Program-made: the position numbers and the translations under genes
DNA from: Pandoraea terrigena
Lineage (GTDB): Bacteria; Pseudomonadota; Gammaproteobacteria; Burkholderiales; Burkholderiaceae
DNA: 64,000 nucleotides
NCBI RefSeq assembly: GCF_902459705.1
Contig: NZ_CABPRU010000001.1
Span: 682,001 to 746,000 of the forward strand
Reading direction: 5' to 3'
Notes under the pieces: model-generated
Seen by the model: the letters and a program-made list of their open reading frames with translations, nothing else
Told to the model about the DNA's origin: nothing
The model's database searches: none
Shown here: piece after piece, positions 1 to 8,818 of the stretch
Numbering within the stretch: position 1 is the stretch's first letter
How the letters are laid out: every line of letters starts with the position of its first letter

Positions 1-1
1 G

Positions 2-919
2 TGCGTGCGTCTGCTCTCGGAGCGGCCGGAGGTGGACGGCGTGATGCGTCCCCGCCATCTGGACGAGAGCGCGCTGGAGATGCCATCGGTGGCGCTGTCC
101 AACGCGACGCGCGAGACGCTGCGCATGGGCGACATCGTCGAGCAGATGCTCAACGGACTGCTGGAAGTCATTCGCAGCAACGACGTGGTGCGGGCGCGCG
201 AGACGCGCCGGCTCGACGATGACGTCGACCATCTCTATACCGCGGTGAAGATGTACCTGACGCGCGTGTCGCGCGAGAACCTGAGCGAGCAGGACAGTCG
301 CCGCTGGACGGACATCATCTCGCTCACGATCAATCTGGAACATGCGGGCGACATCATCGAGCGCATGGTGACGGAAGTCGAGGAGAAGAAGATCTCGCAC
401 AAGTTGTCTTTTTCCGAAGCCGGGTTGCAGGAGATCTGCGACATGCACGCGCGGCTGGTGACGAACCTGCAACTGGGGCTGTCGGTGTTCCTGAACACGG
501 ACCTCAAGAGCGCGCAGCGGCTCATGGCCGAGAAGGAGAGCTTCCGCGATCTGGAGCGCGCCTATTCGTACACGCACCTGAACCGTCTGGCGGGCCAGTC
601 GGTGCAGAGTATCGAGACGAGTTCGCTGCACCTGGACATCATCAGCGATATGAAGCGATTGAACTCGCTGTTCTGCTCGACCGCGTATCCGGTGCTCGAC
701 GACGCCGGCGCGCTGCGCAAGAGCCGCATGCGGGACAAGCCGAAGGACGGCAAGGACGCGAAGGATACAAGGGAAGCGAAGATGCCGAAGGAATCGAAGG
801 CGTCGACGCTGTCGGTGCTGGCCAATGTCGCGACGGCCGCCGCCGCAAATGCTAGCGACGACAACGAGAGTTCACACGATGGCGCTGAGCCTGCCGGACA
901 TCCGCACCCTGTTCGATAA
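2..919 (+). CDS. Na/Pi cotransporter family protein, C-terminal PhoU-like part (5' end outside window)
   Basis: The reading frame is open from base 2, so the gene starts before the window and only its C-terminal about 305 residues are visible. That part is an all-helical PhoU-like region with conserved stretches such as MGDIVEQML and INLEHAGDIIE, as found behind the membrane domain of bacterial Na+/phosphate cotransporters (NptA/PNaS family), where it is thought to sense or regulate phosphate import. The last 70 residues are a Lys/Asp-rich then Ala/Ser-rich low-complexity tail that is probably not conserved. The 3' end overlaps the next gene by 41 bases in another frame, so the two are likely co-transcribed. 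The membrane domain itself is not visible, so the transporter call is inferred from family architecture. Confidence 0.8.
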   Translation, partial: CVRLLSERPEVDGVMRPRHLDESALEMPSVALSNATRETLRMGDIVEQMLNGLLEVIRSNDVVRARETRRLDDDVDHLYTAVKMYLTRVSRENLSEQDSRRWTDIISLTINLEHAGDIIERMVTEVEEKKISHKLSFSEAGLQEICDMHARLVTNLQLGLSVFLNTDLKSAQRLMAEKESFRDLERAYSYTHLNRLAGQSVQSIETSSLHLDIISDMKRLNSLFCSTAYPVLDDAGALRKSRMRDKPKDGKDAKDTREAKMPKESKASTLSVLANVATAAAANASDDNESSHDGAEPAGHPHPVR

Positions 920-1427
920 ATTCGGTTCGCTTGCCTACAGCGGCGAGCCGGTCACGCAGTTGGAGCACGCGCTGCAAAGTGCTGCACTGGCCGAGCGCGA
1001 TGGCGCCGACGAGTCACTCGTTGCCGCCAGTTTCCTGCATGATCTCGGCCATCTGCTTAATCTCCAGGGCGAAACGCCTTCCGCGCGCGGCATCGACGAT
1101 CTGCACCAATACTTTGCCTTGCCTTTCCTGCGACCGTTGTTCAGCGATGCGGTGCTGGATCCGATTCGTCTGCATGTGGACGCCAAGCGCTGCCTGTGCG
1201 CCATCGATCCCGAATACGCCGGCAAACTCTCGGTCGATTCGGTGCGCAGTCTCGCGTTGCAGGGTGGGGTGTTCAGCGATGACGAGGCGAAGACGTTCCT
1301 GGCTCGTGAGCATGCCGAGGCTGCGCTGCGGCTGCGTCGTTGGGACGATCGAGCGAAGGTTGCCGGCATGCCGACGCCGTCGCTCGATCACTACATGAAG
1401 GTGCTGGAGCGGGTGATGTTTCAGTGA
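879..1427 (+). CDS. PhnZ-like HD-domain diiron oxygenase / phosphohydrolase
   Basis: This 182-residue HD-domain protein resembles the family associated with phosphonate degradation operons (PhnZ, TmpB). PhnZ oxidatively cleaves 1-hydroxy-2-aminoethylphosphonate to glycine and phosphate. Visible motifs fit: Y20-x-x-E23 (YSGE), then TQLEHALQSA with H30, the HD pair H54-D55 (FLHDLGH), H76 (DLHQYF), H99 (LHVD) and D156 or D157 (RRWDD), which are the expected six iron ligands. I chose the ATG at 879 because the homologous part begins there; upstream codons overlap the PhoU-type gene. No PhnY-type hydroxylase or other phosphonate gene lies in the window, so the substrate is open. Hydrolase activity on a nucleotide is a less likely alternative. 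Confidence 0.8.
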   Translation: MALSLPDIRTLFDKFGSLAYSGEPVTQLEHALQSAALAERDGADESLVAASFLHDLGHLLNLQGETPSARGIDDLHQYFALPFLRPLFSDAVLDPIRLHVDAKRCLCAIDPEYAGKLSVDSVRSLALQGGVFSDDEAKTFLAREHAEAALRLRRWDDRAKVAGMPTPSLDHYMKVLERVMFQ

Positions 1428-2446
1428 GGCAGGCGGGCGCGCCAGCCCGCAGGGACCAGTTTCAGGACTGCCGCGCGAGACGGGTGCCAGAAGGCCGACA
1501 GCAGCAGCAGGGCGCCGCCGACCACGATGGCGACAACCGCCAGCGCGCGCGTGTCCTCGGAGGTCACCAGCAGGTTGAGCATTGCCGTCATCACATACAA
1601 CAGCGATGACATCATCAGGGCGCGACGGTCGATCGCGAGCGATATTGCCGTGAGCAGCAGGAAGAATGCGATGGCCGCAACAGAATGGTCCGGCATGAGC
1701 GCCCAGAAGATCGGATGCGTGACCATGCAGGCGGCGAGCAGGTGGAGCCAGAAGGCGACGTCGGAGCGAACGGTGGTGCGCTGTGGGTCGCGGGCATCCC
1801 AGCGAAGGGCCCAGACGAAGATCGCGAGACCGGCGACGATGCTGACCACGCTCATGGCGCCGACGAGGTTGTGCCCGAGAATCACGACGAAAAGCCAGGT
1901 CAGGAAAACCGCACCACCGATGCCCATGGCGAGGGTGACCGGCACCCGAAAGCGTCGCCAGTACAACACCGTGCCGACACCGATGCCTGCATAGCTTGCG
2001 AACAGCGATAACAGGACATGGGTGCGCAGGGTGAGTCCTTCAGCGTCGGGTGGGGCGTGTTCGCCCAGACCGAATCCCGGCGCGGCGGCTTGTATGCCGA
2101 TGAAGCCGACGCTGGCAAACGCGGCGATGAAACCGAAACAATAGACGAGCGCGGGCAGGGCCATGCGTCGGCGTCGCACGAACATCTCGGACAGTCCCCA
2201 GAAGAGCGCCGCGCAGACCCACGCCGTGAGCCATGGCGGAAGCGAGTGTGTCAGCCACACCGTGCCGAACACGAGCAGCGCCGACGCCACGACGACGAAA
2301 ACGTCGTTGAAGCTGGTAATGAGCCGCATGGGCTCGTCGTCGATGCGTTGCTGCGGTTGGCTTGGCGGTAGCGGCATGTCCGGCACGGCGGACTGCGGTG
2401 GTGGAAATTCGGGCGTTGTCATGGCTTGAGGGTCGTTGGCGTTCAT
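1421..2446 (-). CDS. Unknown polytopic inner-membrane protein
   Basis: This encodes 341 residues with a proline/glutamine-rich soluble N-terminus (about 1-45) followed by about nine or ten hydrophobic segments joined by short Arg-rich loops such as RRRRMA. It resembles the small DUF2157/DUF4401-like membrane protein families in general appearance only, and I cannot assign it firmly. The start at 2446 is preferred over in-frame codons further upstream because those would encode a low-complexity arginine-rich stretch. Its 3' end overlaps the stop of the convergent HD-domain gene by 7 bases. Function is unknown. Confidence 0.65.
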   Translation of the reverse strand: MNANDPQAMTTPEFPPPQSAVPDMPLPPSQPQQRIDDEPMRLITSFNDVFVVVASALLVFGTVWLTHSLPPWLTAWVCAALFWGLSEMFVRRRRMALPALVYCFGFIAAFASVGFIGIQAAAPGFGLGEHAPPDAEGLTLRTHVLLSLFASYAGIGVGTVLYWRRFRVPVTLAMGIGGAVFLTWLFVVILGHNLVGAMSVVSIVAGLAIFVWALRWDARDPQRTTVRSDVAFWLHLLAACMVTHPIFWALMPDHSVAAIAFFLLLTAISLAIDRRALMMSSLLYVMTAMLNLLVTSEDTRALAVVAIVVGGALLLLSAFWHPSRAAVLKLVPAGWRARLPH

Positions 2447-2447
2447 G

Positions 2448-2528
2448 TCGCAAAGTGTATGGGTCGGACGGACATTAGTGCGCAGAAATCCTGGGATATT
2501 TCGCAAACCGTCGTGTAACTTTCGCAAA
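2448..2528. repeat. Three copies of TCGCAAA ahead of the membrane-protein gene
   Basis: TCGCAAA occurs at 2448-2454, 2501-2507 and 2522-2528. The last two are extended to TTTCGCAAA and are 21 bases apart, about two helical turns. They sit in the 214-base gap upstream of the minus-strand membrane-protein gene. Spacing on one DNA face suggests a regulator site, but no regulator is identified. Confidence 0.35.
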
Positions 2529-2660
2529 TGAACACGCCATCCGGTGGGGAAATGGGTCGACGCCGAGCCGGGCGACGCAAGCCCCTGCCATCCCCCGTCA
2601 TCCGACACGCACGCCAACGCGCGTTCGCATCGATGTCATCACAGCGCTGGCGCAGCCGAA

Positions 2661-3059
2661 TCAGCCCGCCAACGCCATCGCCTCGATTTCCACCGCCACG
2701 CCGTGACTGAGCGCGGGCACCGGCACGACGGCGCGTGCGGGCTTCGCATCTCCGGCCCACGCGGCGTAGACCTCGTTGAACGGTCCCCAGTCGTCGACGT
2801 TCGTGATGTACACGCGCACCTGCACCAACCGGTCGATACCCGTGCCGCACGCGGCAAGAATCGTCGCGACGTTATCCAGTGCCTGTCTCGCCTGTACCGC
2901 GAATGGCGCACCGGCGAGGCGCTCGCCCTCCGGCGTGATCGGCAACTGCCCCGACACGAAGACGAACCCGCCCGCACGGACGCCGTGCGAGTAGTGGCCG
3001 CGCGGTGGTTGCAACGCTTTGACGTTCACGGCGTCGATGTTGCCGGCTTGCGCGCTCAT
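2661..3059 (-). CDS. ridA: RidA family enamine/imine deaminase
   Basis: This is a 132-residue RidA (YjgF/YER057c/UK114) protein of normal length. The catalytic arginine is present as R109 in PARAVV, and the glutamate of VEIEAMAL is kept, so this copy should be an active imine deaminase, unlike the second Rid protein at 48760. Its ATG overlaps the stop of the upstream dehydratase gene (ATGA), which points to translational coupling. PLP dehydratases release reactive 2-aminoacrylate-type enamines, and RidA hydrolyses them to oxoacids, so this gene very probably protects against or completes the neighbouring reaction. Confidence 0.9.
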   Translation of the reverse strand: MSAQAGNIDAVNVKALQPPRGHYSHGVRAGGFVFVSGQLPITPEGERLAGAPFAVQARQALDNVATILAACGTGIDRLVQVRVYITNVDDWGPFNEVYAAWAGDAKPARAVVPVPALSHGVAVEIEAMALAG

Positions 3060-4036
3060 ACGGTTTCCCCAAACGTGAGCTTGGCGAAGCGCGTCATATC
3101 GACGTTGCCGCCCGACAGGATCACGCCCACGCGCTTGCCGCGGATATCGAGCTTGCCTTGCAGCGCTGCTGCCGCAGCGAGGCAACCGGTCGGCTCGACC
3201 ACGATCTTCATGCGGCTAGCGAAGAACTGCATCGTCTGCACGAGTTCGTTGTCGGTCACAGTCAGGATGTCGTCGACGAGCGCGCGGATCACCGGGAACG
3301 TGTATTCGCCAAGATGCTGCGTCTGCGCGCCGTCGGCGATCGTGCGCGGCGTCTCGATGTGCACGATCCTGCCCGTGCGAAAACTCTGCTGGCCGTCGTT
3401 GCCGGCGGCCGGCTCCACCCCATAGATCTCGATGTCCGGATGCAATGCGCGTGCCGCGACGGCGCTGCCCGAGAGCAGTCCACCGCCGCCCAGGCACGCC
3501 ACGAGAACGTCCAGTTCGCCGGCGTCTTCGATCAATTCCTTGGCCGCCGTGCCCTGGCCCGCCATCACATCAGGATGGTCGTACGGTGGAATCAGCGTCA
3601 TGCCGCGCGCTTGCGCGAGACGCTTGCCAAGCGCTTCGCGATCTTCCTGGTAACGGTCGAACAGAATCACTTCCGCTCCGTAGCCGCGCGTTGCGTCGAT
3701 CTTCATTTGCGGCGCGTCCTGGGGCATCAGGATGACGGCCGGCACGCCAAGTTCGCGCGCGGAGAGCGCAATCGCCTGCGCATGGTTACCCGACGAGAAC
3801 GCCAGCACGCCACCGCGCTTTTGCTCGGCCGTGAACCGCGAGATCGCGTTATAGGCGCCGCGGAACTTGAAGGCACCCATGCGCTGGAAGTTCTCCGCCT
3901 TGAAGAACAGACGGGCGCCGGTCATGGCATCGGCGGTGCGCGAGGTCAGCACGGGCGTGCGATGTGCCGCCTCGCGAATCCGGTCGTGGGCGGCGACGAT
4001 GTCGCCATAGGTAATCGCCAGCGAAGGAGTTGTCAT
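3056..4036 (-). CDS. PLP-dependent threonine/serine or 3-hydroxyaspartate dehydratase
   Basis: This 326-residue fold-type II PLP enzyme has the lysine motif FKFRGAYN (K57), the substrate loop SSGNHAQA and the tetraglycine phosphate loop GGGGLLSG. It has no C-terminal ACT regulatory domain, so it is the short, catabolic form, like serine racemase, YER1/SRY1 and L-threo-3-hydroxyaspartate ammonia-lyase. It is the middle gene of a tightly packed trio with a YheO-type regulator (4-base overlap upstream) and ridA (4-base overlap downstream). Similar trios are linked to 3-hydroxyaspartate or serine/threonine deamination; the exact substrate cannot be read from sequence. Confidence 0.85.
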   Translation of the reverse strand: MTTPSLAITYGDIVAAHDRIREAAHRTPVLTSRTADAMTGARLFFKAENFQRMGAFKFRGAYNAISRFTAEQKRGGVLAFSSGNHAQAIALSARELGVPAVILMPQDAPQMKIDATRGYGAEVILFDRYQEDREALGKRLAQARGMTLIPPYDHPDVMAGQGTAAKELIEDAGELDVLVACLGGGGLLSGSAVAARALHPDIEIYGVEPAAGNDGQQSFRTGRIVHIETPRTIADGAQTQHLGEYTFPVIRALVDDILTVTDNELVQTMQFFASRMKIVVEPTGCLAAAAALQGKLDIRGKRVGVILSGGNVDMTRFAKLTFGETV

Positions 4037-4707
4037 GATGCGCCTTTGGTGTCGCAGAGATAGGTGTAGACGGTCGAGCGCGCAACGCCCAGCGCACGTG
4101 CCACTTCGGCGTGGGCGTGACGCAGGTCGAGCAGGCCGCGGGCCTCGATGAGGCGGATGGCTTCGCGGCGCTGGGCGAGTGTCAGGCCCTGTGGCGTGGT
4201 GTTGCGCTGCGCGGCAAAGTCGGTGACGAGCGGGACGATGTCGTCGAGCCGGCGCGTCGAGAGCGTTTCGCGCACGGGTGTCGGTGCATGATTCGGCACG
4301 TTCACGAGCTGCTGCATGCTGGCCGCCGCCGCCGCGAGCATCGAAATGTCCATGTTCAGGCAGATGGCGGCGACATACTCGCCGCGGCGGTTCTTCAGCC
4401 CGATCGATGTACTCTTGGCCGGACGTCCGTCCGGAAAGCGGTTCGCGTAGTTCGCGATGACCTCGGGAAACGCCGGGTCGGCGATACGCGCGAGGCCCAT
4501 TTCCGTGACGGCATCGCCGGGTTCCCGTCCCGACAGATTGTTGGCGATCGCCACGATCGCGTGCTCTGGTTCGGTCAGGTCGTGCAACACCACTTCGACG
4601 AGCGGTGCAAACGTCTGACCGAGCGCCTCGACAATCTTGCGACCCTCACGCAGCAGCAGCGCATTCTCGTCGAGCTTGCCCGTCGCGGGTAAATTGGCGG
4701 ATTTCAT
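4033..4707 (-). CDS. YheO/DauR-type transcriptional regulator (PAS-like plus HTH)
   Basis: This 224-residue protein has an N-terminal YheO PAS-like domain (about 25-130, with LVEVVLHDL and NNLSGREPGD-type motifs and the INGRKG-like block GLKNRRGEY) and a C-terminal DauR-type helix-turn-helix (about 165-220, HAEVARALGVARSTVYTYL). Family members such as DauR control D-amino-acid or hydroxyamino-acid catabolism in response to an amino-acid derived ligand. It is the first gene of the operon with the dehydratase and ridA, so it probably regulates its own operon. No Shine-Dalgarno is visible ahead of the ATG; see the promoter at 4716-4743. Confidence 0.85.
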   Translation of the reverse strand: MKSANLPATGKLDENALLLREGRKIVEALGQTFAPLVEVVLHDLTEPEHAIVAIANNLSGREPGDAVTEMGLARIADPAFPEVIANYANRFPDGRPAKSTSIGLKNRRGEYVAAICLNMDISMLAAAAASMQQLVNVPNHAPTPVRETLSTRRLDDIVPLVTDFAAQRNTTPQGLTLAQRREAIRLIEARGLLDLRHAHAEVARALGVARSTVYTYLCDTKGAS

Positions 4708-4710
4708 GAT

Positions 4711-4743
4711 TTGACATTATGTCACCGGATGACGAAATGTCAA
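4711..4743 (-). promoter_or_regulatory. Palindromic promoter/operator of the YheO-dehydratase-ridA operon
   Basis: On the minus strand a perfect -35 TTGACA (4743-4738), a 16-base spacer and a -10 CATAAT (4721-4716) are followed after only 8 bases by the ATG at 4707. The promoter lies wholly inside a nested palindrome centred on 4727: outer arms TTGACAT / ATGTCAA (4711-4717, 4737-4743) and inner arms GTCA / TGAC (4721-4724, 4730-4733). A regulator dimer bound here would block RNA polymerase, so autoregulation is likely. The short distance predicts a leaderless or near-leaderless mRNA. Confidence 0.65.
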
Positions 4744-4752
4744 TGCGTCGAC

Positions 4753-4802
4753 AAAAAAACGGTCCGGTGCCGGTCGGTTTCGCGACGGAGGCAGCGGACC
4801 GT
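4753..4802 (-). terminator. Rho-independent terminator after the AI-2E family gene
   Basis: On the minus strand an 8-bp perfect stem ACGGTCCG / CGGACCGT (4802-4795 with 4766-4759) with a large 28-base loop is followed by seven T residues (4759-4753). It begins about 18 bases after the stop codon of the permease gene at 4821. Confidence 0.7.
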
Positions 4803-4820
4803 CTGGGCTATGGGCGGTGT

Positions 4821-5849
4821 TCAGACGAGTTGCTTTTCCGACAGTTCGCTCTTGAGGTAGCCGTAATAGATCGGTGCAGCAACGAGTCCGGGCATCCCGA
4901 ACGCGGCTTCCATGACGAGCATGGCGAGCAGCAGTTCCCACGAGCGCGACTGGATCTGTGAGCCGACAATGCGGGCGTTCAGGAAGTACTCGAGCTTGTG
5001 AATCGCGATCAGAAAGGTCAGGGCGGCGATGGCGACATACAGCGAGACCGACAGGCCCAGCACCACGATGAATGTGTTCGAGATCAGATTGCCCACGACC
5101 GGCAGCAGGCCGACGGCGAACGTCACCACGATCATCGTCTTGCGCAGCGGCAGGTGAACGTCGAACAGCGGCAGCACGCCGATCAGGAAGATCGCGGTAA
5201 AGAGCGTGTTGATTGCCGAGATCTTGACCTGGGCGAACACGATGCGGCGAAACGCATCGCCAAACAGCGTGACACGGCGCGAGAGCGCGGCCGAGAGCGG
5301 TCGCATGCTGTGTACGGGCCGGATCGACGAGAGGGCCACGAGGGCGCCCAGCACGAGCCCCACGATGATGTGCACCATCGCGTTGAGCGCTTCCTTGCCG
5401 ACGAGCGACATCTCCTGCGTGTGGTCTTTCAGGTAGCCGGTGATCGACTGGTGGATGTCGGCGCTGTCGGCCGGCAGGCGTGCCGTGATCCAGGTGGGCA
5501 ACTGCGCACGTGCCTGTTCGACCACGTCCATCATCCGGCCGTTCAGGTGTTGCAGGTGCCCGGCATCGCTGCGAAAGAAGGTGATGATGCCGAAGATGAT
5601 CGCGGACATCAGCGCGACGATCACCGCTGACAGCAGGGCGACGGCGACCAGCCGGGCGCGTTCGCTGGAGATGCGCAGTTGCAGGCGCGGCCCGAGCACG
5701 TGCACGAGTTGATAGACGACCGTCCCCGCGAGCACCACCGAGAGCAGGTGGATGCTGAGAATCAGCCAAAGGGCCAGGGCGGCGGCACCATAGCTCGCCA
5801 GTTCGATCCAGGCATCCCGATCCAGATGCCAGCCAGAGCGCGGTTCCAT
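4821..5849 (-). CDS. AI-2E family transporter (TqsA/PerM-like permease)
   Basis: This 342-residue membrane protein has the PerM/AI-2E family layout: paired N-terminal membrane helices (about 18-40 and 62-88), a soluble loop of about 90-165, then five or six C-terminal helices, including the conserved GLLPVVGNLISN region and the late GMPGLVAAPIYYGYLK segment. Members export diverse solutes; a few move autoinducer 2, others sodium or unknown substrates, so the family name should not be read as quorum sensing. It ends with a clear terminator and stands alone between uvrA and the YheO operon on the same strand. Confidence 0.85.
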   Translation of the reverse strand: MEPRSGWHLDRDAWIELASYGAAALALWLILSIHLLSVVLAGTVVYQLVHVLGPRLQLRISSERARLVAVALLSAVIVALMSAIIFGIITFFRSDAGHLQHLNGRMMDVVEQARAQLPTWITARLPADSADIHQSITGYLKDHTQEMSLVGKEALNAMVHIIVGLVLGALVALSSIRPVHSMRPLSAALSRRVTLFGDAFRRIVFAQVKISAINTLFTAIFLIGVLPLFDVHLPLRKTMIVVTFAVGLLPVVGNLISNTFIVVLGLSVSLYVAIAALTFLIAIHKLEYFLNARIVGSQIQSRSWELLLAMLVMEAAFGMPGLVAAPIYYGYLKSELSEKQLV

Positions 5850-5881
5850 GCAATGACGTCCTTGTGATAAGACTCTGCCGT

Positions 5882-5923
5882 CGCGGCACGGGCGGCGCTC
5901 TCAAGGCGCTCGCCCGTGCCGCG
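5882..5923. terminator. Strong hairpin after uvrA
   Basis: A perfect 13-bp GC-rich stem (CGCGGCACGGGCG at 5882-5894 with its complement at 5911-5923, 16-base loop) lies about 30 bases past the uvrA stop at 5954. It has no T tract, so it may end or protect the 3' end of the transcript rather than act as a classical intrinsic terminator. Confidence 0.55.
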
Positions 5924-5953
5924 GCGTAATGACAGCCCGAACGGGCGAAGCGC

Positions 5954-8818
5954 TTACTTCCCGCGCGAGAGCAGCGGGGCGAGGTACTTGCCCGTGAAGC
6001 TGGCCTTGTTCGCCGCCACTTGCTCGGGCGTGCCCTGCGCAATGATCTGTCCGCCGCCCGCGCCGCCTTCCGGTCCGAGATCGATCACCCAATCCGCCGT
6101 TTTGATCACGTCGAGATTGTGCTCGATGATGACCACGGTATTGCCTTGATCGCGCAGCCGGTGAATCACCGTGAGCAGCAGCTCGATATCGTGAAAGTGC
6201 AGCCCGGTCGTCGGTTCGTCAAGAATGTAAAGCGTGCGGCCTGTGTCGCGCTTCGAGAGTTCGAGCGAGAGCTTCACGCGCTGCGCCTCTCCGCCCGAGA
6301 GCGTGGTGGCCGACTGGCCGAGGCGGATGTAGCCCAGGCCGACGTCGAGCAGCGTGCGCAGCTTGCGCGCGACCACCGGCACGGGCTTGAAGAACTCGTG
6401 CGCCTGCTCGACCGTCATGTCGAGCACCTCCGAGATGTTGCGGCCCTTGTATTGCATTTCGAGCGTCTCGCGGTTGTAGCGCTTGCCATGGCAGACGTCG
6501 CAAGGCACATACACGTCGGGCAGGAAATGCATCTCGACCTTGATGACGCCGTCGCCCTGGCAGGCTTCGCAGCGTCCGCCCTTCACGTTGAACGAGAAAC
6601 GGCCTGGGTCGTAGCCGCGCTCCTTGGCCGCGGGCACGCCGGCGAAGAGTTCGCGGATCGGCGTGAACAGACCCGTGTAGGTGGCCGGGTTCGAGCGCGG
6701 CGTGCGTCCGATGGGCGATTGGTCGACGTTGATGACCTTGTCGAAGTGCTCCAGCCCTTCGATCTGTTCGTACGGCGCCGGCTCGGCCGACGACCCATAG
6801 AGATGCCGCGCGACGGCGTGATACAGGGTGTCGTTGATCAGCGTCGACTTGCCTGAACCGGATACGCCCGTCACGCAGGTCAGCAAACCGACCGGCAGAT
6901 CCAGCGTAACGTTTTTGAGGTTGTTGCCCGTCGCGTCGAGAATGCGCAGACGATCGTCGCCCGGTGCGTGACGCTGCGTGGGCACTTCGATACGTCGCGC
7001 GCCTGACAGATACTGCCCGGTGAGCGACTCAGGCGCGCTTTCGATCTGCTCGGGGCGCCCTTGTGCGATGACCATGCCGCCGTGGATGCCGGCGCCCAGT
7101 CCCATGTCGACGACGTAGTCGCTCGCGAGAATCATGTCCTCGTCGTGTTCGACCACGATCACCGAATTGCCGAGGTCGCGCAGATGCTTGAGCGTGCCGA
7201 TCAGGCGATCGTTGTCGCGCTGGTGCAGGCCGATGGACGGCTCGTCGAGCACGTACATCACCCCCGTGAGGCCCGAGCCGATCTGCGACGCGAGGCGGAT
7301 GCGCTGCGCCTCGCCGCCCGAGAGTGTATCGGCGCTGCGCTCGAGCGAGAGGTAGTCGAGGCCGACGTTGTTCAGGAAGGTGAGGCGGGCCACGATCTCC
7401 TTGACGATCTTGTCGGCGATCTCGCGCTTGGCGCCGTGCAGCACCAGTTCGTGGAAGTGGCCGAGCGCCTCACGCAGCGGCAGGTTGCCGATCTCGTAGA
7501 TCGCGCGCGCCTGCTGGCCTTCCCCCACCTTGACGAAACGCGCTTCACGACGCAGGCGGCTGCCCTCGCAATCGGGGCAGGCCTGGTTGTTCTGGTATTT
7601 GGCCAACTCTTCGCGCACGGCGACGGAATCGGTTTCACGATAGCGCCGCTCCAGATTCGGGATGATCCCTTCGAACGCATGCTCGCGCACCGAGGTGCGC
7701 CCCTTCTCGTTCACGTACGTGAAGGGGATGGTTTGCTCGCCCGAGCCGTAGAGCACGATCTTCTGCGTGGCGTCCGGCAGTTCCTCGAAAGGCGTGTCGA
7801 CGTCGAAGTCATAGAACGCCGCGAGGCTTTGCAGCATCTGGAAATAGAACTGGTTGCGGCGATCCCAGCCCTTGATCGCGCCCGAGGCGAGCGAGAGCGC
7901 CGGGAAACCGACGACGCGCTTCGGATCGAAGAACGTCATCTGGCCCAGGCCGTCGCAGGTCGGGCATGCACCCATCGGGTTGTTGAACGAGAACAGGCGC
8001 GGTTCGAGTTCCTGGAGCGAGTATGAGCACACCGGGCAGGCGAACTTCGAGCTGAAGACGTGCTCCTTGTCGGTGTCCATTTCCAGGGCCATGGCCCGGC
8101 CGTCGGCCAGCCGCAGTGCCGTCTCGAACGATTCCGCCAGACGCTGCTTCAGATCGGCGCGCACCTTCACGCGGTCGATGACCACGTCGATGGAGTGCTT
8201 TTCCGTCTTCTTGAGCTTGGGCAGGGATTCGATGTCGTAGACGCGCGCCGTGCCTTCGTTGGCGGCGCCGCCGCCCGAGCGGATGCGAAAGCGCACGAAG
8301 CCCTGGGCCTGCATTGTCTCGAACAGGTCGGCGTGCTCGCCCTTGCGATCGACGACGACGGGCGCGAGGATCATGAGCCGGGTGTCTTCCGGCAGCGCGA
8401 GCGCGGCGTCGACCATTTGCGAGACGCTTTGCGATTCGAGCGGCAAACCGTGGTCGGGGCAATAGGGCGTGCCCACACGGGCGTAGAGCAGGCGCAGGTA
8501 GTCGTGGATTTCCGTGACCGTGCCGACCGTCGAGCGCGGGTTGTGCGACGTGGCCTTCTGTTCGATGGAGATCGCGGGCGAGAGGCCTTCGATCAGGTCG
8601 ACGTCGGGCTTTTCCATCAGTTGCAGGAACTGACGGGCGTACGCCGACAGGCTCTCGACATAGCGACGCTGGCCTTCCGCGTAGAGCGTGTCGAAGGCGA
8701 GCGACGATTTACCGGAGCCGGACAGGCCGGTGATCACCACGAGCTGGTGACGCGGCAAGTCGAGATTGACGTTCTTGAGGTTGTGGGTACGAGCCCCACG
8801 AATACGGATGGTTTCCAT
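5954..8818 (-). CDS. uvrA: Excinuclease ABC subunit A
   Basis: UvrA is the damage-sensing ATPase of nucleotide excision repair; its dimer scans DNA and loads UvrB. The 954 residues match the usual length. Both ABC modules are complete: Walker [11 protein letters not shown] at 31-40 and [10 protein letters not shown] near 650, signature motifs [12 protein letters not shown] near 500 and [12 protein letters not shown] near 845, and D-E Walker B boxes ([20 protein letters not shown]). Cysteine pairs for zinc modules are present (CPVC..CPTC near 260-290, and CEAC..CDVC near 750-775). The ATG at 8818 gives the standard [16 protein letters not shown] start. I find no LexA-type box in the 430 bases upstream. 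Confidence 0.98.
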   Translation of the reverse strand: METIRIRGARTHNLKNVNLDLPRHQLVVITGLSGSGKSSLAFDTLYAEGQRRYVESLSAYARQFLQLMEKPDVDLIEGLSPAISIEQKATSHNPRSTVGTVTEIHDYLRLLYARVGTPYCPDHGLPLESQSVSQMVDAALALPEDTRLMILAPVVVDRKGEHADLFETMQAQGFVRFRIRSGGGAANEGTARVYDIESLPKLKKTEKHSIDVVIDRVKVRADLKQRLAESFETALRLADGRAMALEMDTDKEHVFSSKFACPVCSYSLQELEPRLFSFNNPMGACPTCDGLGQMTFFDPKRVVGFPALSLASGAIKGWDRRNQFYFQMLQSLAAFYDFDVDTPFEELPDATQKIVLYGSGEQTIPFTYVNEKGRTSVREHAFEGIIPNLERRYRETDSVAVREELAKYQNNQACPDCEGSRLRREARFVKVGEGQQARAIYEIGNLPLREALGHFHELVLHGAKREIADKIVKEIVARLTFLNNVGLDYLSLERSADTLSGGEAQRIRLASQIGSGLTGVMYVLDEPSIGLHQRDNDRLIGTLKHLRDLGNSVIVVEHDEDMILASDYVVDMGLGAGIHGGMVIAQGRPEQIESAPESLTGQYLSGARRIEVPTQRHAPGDDRLRILDATGNNLKNVTLDLPVGLLTCVTGVSGSGKSTLINDTLYHAVARHLYGSSAEPAPYEQIEGLEHFDKVINVDQSPIGRTPRSNPATYTGLFTPIRELFAGVPAAKERGYDPGRFSFNVKGGRCEACQGDGVIKVEMHFLPDVYVPCDVCHGKRYNRETLEMQYKGRNISEVLDMTVEQAHEFFKPVPVVARKLRTLLDVGLGYIRLGQSATTLSGGEAQRVKLSLELSKRDTGRTLYILDEPTTGLHFHDIELLLTVIHRLRDQGNTVVIIEHNLDVIKTADWVIDLGPEGGAGGGQIIAQGTPEQVAANKASFTGKYLAPLLSRGK

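Noticed and set aside
4821-5849. Quorum-sensing function from the AI-2E family name
   Set aside because: Most members of this family do not transport AI-2, and no luxS or lsr genes are in the window.
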